Origin: an uncultured Collinsella sp.
Lineage (GTDB): Bacteria > Actinomycetota > Coriobacteriia > Coriobacteriales > Coriobacteriaceae
Reading direction: 5' to 3'
Assembly (NCBI GenBank): GCA_900553165.1
Contig: USCN01000031.1
Location: forward strand, 1-10,847
DNA: 10,847 nucleotides
Shown in pieces: positions 5,255 to 10,847 of this stretch. Within the stretch, counting starts at the first letter, position 1, and each line of letters opens with the position of its first letter. The notes beneath the pieces were generated by a model, which saw only the letters and a list, made by a program, of their open reading frames with translations, had not been told where the DNA came from and ran no database searches. A program made the position numbers and the translations under genes.

Positions 5255-7063
5255 ATGTACTGTCGACTTCTTCTCAAACTAATCCTAAGAGACAAGGCCG
5301 TATGGATTTCCACGCTCGTTCTTGCTGCAGCCTTTTCCGTCCCCATTGCGTTCAATTCACCCATCTACGGCCCCTTCTTTATGAAGCAGGGCATGCAGGG
5401 CTTTGTCGACGCATTCAATACGCGCGCGCCCCAGGCCAGCGGCACAGACCTATCGCCAGAGCAGCAAGATGACGCTGAGCTTGCAAGATACGCGAACGCC
5501 GCCCTCGCCGCTCAAACCGACGCCGCCTTTCTCGACTCTGCCGAGAGCTACTACGCGCTCATGGACGAGGGCTTCCAATCCGGGTCCATCGTGGGGGACC
5601 AGGAGACCAATGACGCAGAGCTCGCATATTGCCGCGCTCTGAGCAGCTCCGGCATCGCGGATATCCCGGCCTCCGCAAACGACCTGCCGTTCCTCTCCTT
5701 CCTGCCCTACGCCATTGCCCAGGCGCCGTCCTTCCTTCCCTTCATCCCCTTCCTTCTCTCGTCGATACTCGTGCTCGGCGCCACAAGGCCCGGGACCCTG
5801 GCGGCAAAGGCGCCCGTGCCCAAATTCCGGCGCCTTATCCAAACCGTGTTTTCGATAATTGGCGCGGGGACCGCGATGCTCCTCGCCGGCCTTGCGCCCG
5901 GGAGTATTTACGCCTTGGCCCTAAACGGCTTCGGGCAGATCGGGTACCCGATCGCCTTCTTCCATAACGGCGCGCTCACTACCACGACCGCGGGAGACGT
6001 CTTCACGACCATACTTCTCGCGCTGCTCGCGGGTGGAACCTTGATATCCGTTTGTTCCGTCGTCCTATCGACCGCAACGAGGCGCGTCTTCGCGGGCCCC
6101 CTTACCTCCGCGTTGCTTGTCGCGGCCCCGGCATTCCCGTTATTGTCCGATTCGGCACTGGGGCATAATGCCGCGCTCGAGCTCCTGCCGCTGGCCGTGT
6201 TCTCGCCTATCGAGGCAACGGGTTACGTAGGATGCTTCCCAACAGAATTCATTGACTCCGGTTCAAGCGGTGCATCGATGCTTGCCGTGGCCCTGATATA
6301 CGTCGCGGTCTTTTTTGCGGTCGGCGCCGTTGCGACACGTTCGCCCAAACAGTCTGAACCCGCGAAAAAGCGCCATGGGCTCGAGCTTCTGGACGTGAGC
6401 GTGGGATACGGAAGCACGACGATACTTTCAATCGGATCGCTTTTCTTGAGCCCGGGAACGGCGGCGGGCCTCATTGCTCCCAACGGCTCGGGGAAAACCA
6501 CCTTTCTTGAAGCGCTGTCGGGCCAATTTCCCACCCGTATCCACTCGGGAAGCCTGGTGGCAGACGGAATCAGCCAACGTCAATCAGCCGAATTTGCAGA
6601 ACTCGTCTACCTGAGCTCTTCAGGCGGCACGGATCTTTACCCCACGCTATCAGCCCTCGAGCACCTTGCTTTCGTTAGGGATGCGTGGAAATCGGCCGCC
6701 GACATCGACTCGCTCTGCAGCTCCCTCGGAATCTCCCCATATCTCGACAAGCCGGCCCGTAAACTCTCGACGGGAATGAAGCAGCAGGTAAAGCTTGCCA
6801 TGGCGATAGCGACCGATTGCCCGTACCTCATCCTCGATGAACCGCTGAACGGCCTCGATCCGGGAAAGCGGAAAACCTCCTGCGACGCGATGCGCAGCGA
6901 GGTGGCGCGGGGACGCAGCGTGCTCATTTCAAGCCATCTGCTCGACGACCTGGCAGACCTCACCGACTCGTTCTACTTCATCGAGGCCGGCACGCTCGTG
7001 GAAAAGATCAAGTCGTCCTCGCAGACGCTCAAGCAGGAATACCTCGATACATACGAAGGATGA
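5255..7063 (+). CDS. Single-chain ABC transporter: ABC-2-type permease fused to ATPase
   Basis: A 602-residue half-transporter, expected to work as a homodimer in the cytoplasmic membrane. Permease part: helix one at about residues 14-32 (AVWISTLVLAAAFSVPIAF), an acidic extracytoplasmic loop of about 120 residues (35-155), then helices near 157-175, 195-223, 249-272, 280-298 and 340-361. A charged linker (KQSEPAKKRHG) leads to the ATPase from about 373. ATPase motifs: Walker A APNGSGKTT with Lys414, signature LSTGMKQQ around Ser505, Walker B YLILDEP with Glu529, NGLDP, and H-loop His561 in SSH. Its motif ALNGFGQIGYPI (near 5920-5955) matches those in both upstream permease modules, so all three are paralogous. 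Start ATG 5255 has AGGTG nine to ten bases upstream; ATG 5239 is in another frame. Codon use is more C-ending than in genes 1703-5101, suggesting separate acquisition. Substrate unknown; likely peptide export or immunity by context. Confidence 0.9.
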   Translation: MYCRLLLKLILRDKAVWISTLVLAAAFSVPIAFNSPIYGPFFMKQGMQGFVDAFNTRAPQASGTDLSPEQQDDAELARYANAALAAQTDAAFLDSAESYYALMDEGFQSGSIVGDQETNDAELAYCRALSSSGIADIPASANDLPFLSFLPYAIAQAPSFLPFIPFLLSSILVLGATRPGTLAAKAPVPKFRRLIQTVFSIIGAGTAMLLAGLAPGSIYALALNGFGQIGYPIAFFHNGALTTTTAGDVFTTILLALLAGGTLISVCSVVLSTATRRVFAGPLTSALLVAAPAFPLLSDSALGHNAALELLPLAVFSPIEATGYVGCFPTEFIDSGSSGASMLAVALIYVAVFFAVGAVATRSPKQSEPAKKRHGLELLDVSVGYGSTTILSIGSLFLSPGTAAGLIAPNGSGKTTFLEALSGQFPTRIHSGSLVADGISQRQSAEFAELVYLSSSGGTDLYPTLSALEHLAFVRDAWKSAADIDSLCSSLGISPYLDKPARKLSTGMKQQVKLAMAIATDCPYLILDEPLNGLDPGKRKTSCDAMRSEVARGRSVLISSHLLDDLADLTDSFYFIEAGTLVEKIKSSSQTLKQEYLDTYEG

Positions 7064-7137
7064 ATGTGGGGGAGTGTTCGGATGATAGTTGATATTCAAG
7101 GGCCAGCTCGTGTCGTGCCGAAAAGACCGTGAACCTT

Positions 7138-7166
7138 TTGTGGGACATGCGGCGCCGTGGTACCAT
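7138..7166 (+). promoter_or_regulatory. rpmE promoter
   Basis: TTGTGG (7138-7143), a 17-bp spacer and TACCAT (7161-7166) make a good housekeeping sigma-70-type promoter. Transcription would begin near 7173, giving a 5' leader of about 78 bases before rpmE. The remaining 7064-7137 shows no gene and no convincing terminator for the ABC cluster. Confidence 0.7.
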
Positions 7167-7172
7167 AGCCGA

Positions 7173-7250
7173 GTTTGTTGTCTTGGTCGGAAACCAAGAC
7201 GCCTTATGCGCTGATCGGTAACCAGCGCCTGACCAATAAGGAGTCCTACC
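7173..7250 (+). promoter_or_regulatory. Structured rpmE leader (fits the L31 ribosomal-protein leader of Coriobacteria)
   Basis: Two tandem hairpins lie between the promoter and the gene. The first is a perfect 8-bp stem GTCTTGGT / ACCAAGAC with loop CGGAA (7180-7200). The second is a 6-bp stem GCGCTG / CAGCGC with a nine-base loop (7208-7228). The ribosome binding site AAGGAG follows at 7238-7243. Computational surveys have described L31 leader motifs in several groups, including Coriobacteria, thought to let L31 repress its own synthesis. That this is such a leader is inferred from position and structure. Confidence 0.6.
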
Positions 7251-7676
7251 ATGAAGCAGGGTATCCATCCCCAGTATGTCGAGTGCACGGTGACGTGCTC
7301 CTGCGGCAACACCTTCAAGACGCACGCTACCGTGTCCGAGATGAAGGTCGAGCTTTGCAACGAGTGCCACCCGTTCTACACCGGCCAGCAGAAGTTCGTC
7401 GACACCGGTGGACGCGTCCAGCGCTTCGCCGACAAGTTCGGTGGCGCCGCTGCCGCCCAGCTCAAGAAGGCTGAGGAGGCCAAGGCTGCCAAGGCCGCCA
7501 AGGCTGCTGAGGCCGAGGCCGCTCGCAAGGCCGCCGCTGAGGCTAAGGCTGCCGAGAAGGCCAAGCGTGCTGCTAAGTTTGCCGAGGAGGCTGCCAAGCA
7601 GGCCGCCGAGGCTCCCGCAGAGGCTCCCGTCGAGGAGGCCGCTGCCGAGGCCGAGACCACCGAGGCTGCTGAGTAA
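7251..7676 (+). CDS. rpmE: 50S ribosomal protein L31 with long Ala/Lys/Glu-rich tail
   Basis: Bacterial ribosomal protein bL31, which bridges the large and small subunits. Residues 1-65 are a typical L31: MKQGIHPQY start, Cys16-x-Cys18 and Cys36-x-x-Cys39 forming the zinc site of the C+ type, and the conserved [20 protein letters not shown]. Usual L31 is about 70 residues; this one has 141, because about 75 residues of low-complexity Ala/Lys/Glu follow ([18 protein letters not shown] and similar), turning Glu/Pro-rich at the end. The tail is likely an extended, flexible or helical, charged segment. Start supported by AAGGAG seven bases upstream. Monocistronic: own promoter and leader before it, strong terminator after it. 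The codon pattern (AAG, GCC, GAG) is that of a highly expressed gene. Confidence 0.95.
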   Translation: MKQGIHPQYVECTVTCSCGNTFKTHATVSEMKVELCNECHPFYTGQQKFVDTGGRVQRFADKFGGAAAAQLKKAEEAKAAKAAKAAEAEAARKAAAEAKAAEKAKRAAKFAEEAAKQAAEAPAEAPVEEAAAEAETTEAAE

Positions 7677-7712
7677 ATAGCTCGCCGCGGAATCACTCGC
7701 ATTCATGGCATG

Positions 7713-7756
7713 AGGGCCGTGCATCCATTTGGGTGCGCGGCCCTTTTCTTTTTATT
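7713..7756 (+). terminator. Intrinsic terminator of rpmE
   Basis: A 13-bp GC-rich stem (7714-7726 with 7731-7743, GGGCCG...CGGCCC plus two G-U wobbles) closes the tetraloop ATTT and is followed by TTTTCTTTTTATT. This is a textbook strong terminator. Confidence 0.9.
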
Positions 7757-7787
7757 GGTGCAAGCTAACCTGTCCCCGTGGCACCAA
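7755..7787. repeat. Inverted repeat, candidate dispersed intergenic repeat
   Basis: Perfect 7-bp arms TTGGTGC / GCACCAA (7755-7761, 7781-7787) flank 19 bases including AACCTGTCCCCGTG. The core CTGTCCCCGTGGCACCAA looks like a phrase I associate with dispersed intergenic repeats in coriobacterial genomes; this is recollection, not a search result. Confidence 0.4.
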
Positions 7788-7817
7788 ATGGCAGAGAGAC
7801 GGCGTTTGCTCAGATAA

Positions 7818-7854
7818 AACCTGCCAAAATAAACCCGTTCCATTGCGGCAGGTT
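7818..7854. repeat. Inverted repeat AACCTGCC / GGCAGGTT
   Basis: Perfect 8-bp arms (7818-7825 and 7847-7854) separated by 21 bases. It has no T-tract, so it is not a terminator. It shares the AACCTG start with the neighbouring repeat and may be a second REP-like element or a transcript hairpin. Confidence 0.4.
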
Positions 7855-7873
7855 GGTCATAGTTATTACGTGG

Positions 7874-7889
7874 CGGTCGAGCTCGACCG
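7874..7889. promoter_or_regulatory. Perfect 16-bp palindrome upstream of secA
   Basis: CGGTCGAGCTCGACCG is a perfect palindrome centred at 7881/7882, about 35 bases before the likely secA -10. It has the look of a dimeric-regulator operator. No regulator is known for it from this window. Confidence 0.4.
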
Positions 7890-7916
7890 TATAGGCCGCG
7901 CCTTGTTTGGCTAAAG

Positions 7917-7922
7917 TACAAT
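7917..7922 (+). promoter_or_regulatory. Candidate -10 of secA promoter
   Basis: TACAAT matches the -10 consensus well and lies 61 bases before the secA start. No good -35 is present at 16-18 bp (GGCCGC region), so either an activator is needed or the true promoter is elsewhere, e.g. TTGGCT-N18-TTTAAC (7907-7936). The 307-bp interval 7677-7983 holds no gene, only the terminator, repeats and these sites. Confidence 0.3.
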
Positions 7923-7983
7923 CATCTGTGTTTAACTCGCCCGCAGCTGCACGGCGTGGGCGATGGCCAAAAAGGAAAACCAC

Positions 7984-10790
<2,807 letters not shown>

Positions 10791-10791
<1 letters not shown>

Positions 10792-10847
10792 TGGCTGAGG
10801 CTTTAGAGGTAACGCCCGCCGAGCTGGACGCGTTTGCGGACCGGCTC
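10791..10847 (+). CDS. prfB: Start of next gene, probably peptide chain release factor 2 (partial)
   Basis: The ATG overlaps the secA stop (TAATG) and the frame is open for 19 codons to the window edge, starting MAEALEVTPAELDAF. In many actinobacteria and Coriobacteriia prfB follows secA, and an acidic, helical N-terminus fits release factor 2; no diagnostic motif (GGQ, SPF) is within the window. The visible part shows no internal stop that would indicate the programmed frameshift known from many other bacteria, but that site could lie beyond the edge. Confidence 0.55.

Noticed and set aside
5239..5472. 77-codon frame starting just before the permease-ATPase fusion
   Set aside because: Different frame from the fusion gene, with no domain; the frame from 5255 carries the transmembrane helix and long continuous coding.
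7029..7724. Minus-strand Gly/Leu/Ser-rich frame opposite rpmE
   Set aside because: Antisense of the Ala/Lys/Glu repeat coding; the composition is an artefact of the repeat.

Overview
The window looks like the chromosome of a high-GC Coriobacteriia member, most likely Collinsella or a close relative. This rests on my recognition of the core block rpmE - secA - prfB at the right end, an L31 protein with a long Ala/Lys/Glu-rich tail, GC-rich codon use, and two tandem hairpins in front of rpmE that fit the known coriobacterial L31 leader. No database search was run.

Left part, about 1-7063, is an accessory island. On the minus strand lie a tyrosine-recombinase fragment that keeps its catalytic domain but has lost its N-terminal DNA-binding domains (83-778), a small Cro/C1-type HTH regulator (809-1060) and a four-helix membrane protein that resembles DUF2975 (1070-1582). 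The HTH and membrane genes form a tight pair, as is common for YozG-like regulators. The recombinase remnant sits in the same frame as the HTH gene, separated only by a TAG stop. Across a 120-bp divergent intergenic region carrying an operator-like dyad, a plus-strand cluster begins. It contains a 121-residue secreted peptide with a clear signal sequence and four mature cysteines (weakly lactococcin-972-like), a hairpin, a large two-module ABC-2-type permease gene that appears frameshifted (2135-4355), its separate ATPase (4361-5101), and after a 153-bp gap a single-chain permease-ATPase (5255-7063). All three permease modules share a recognisable NG-x-G-xxx-YP motif, so the cluster carries two related export or immunity-type ABC systems beside one secreted peptide.

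Right part, 7064-10847, is core genome. A good promoter (TTGTGG-N17-TACCAT) drives a structured leader and rpmE, followed by a strong intrinsic terminator. A 307-bp gene-free stretch then holds two repeat-like inverted repeats and a perfect 16-bp palindrome. Full-length secA follows, and its stop overlaps the start of the next gene (probably prfB), which runs off the window.

The most interesting material is the left island: a regulator/membrane-protein pair facing a secreted-peptide plus double-ABC-transporter locus. It is plausibly a bacteriocin-type or peptide-sensing and self-protection system, but that role is inferred from layout, not shown.
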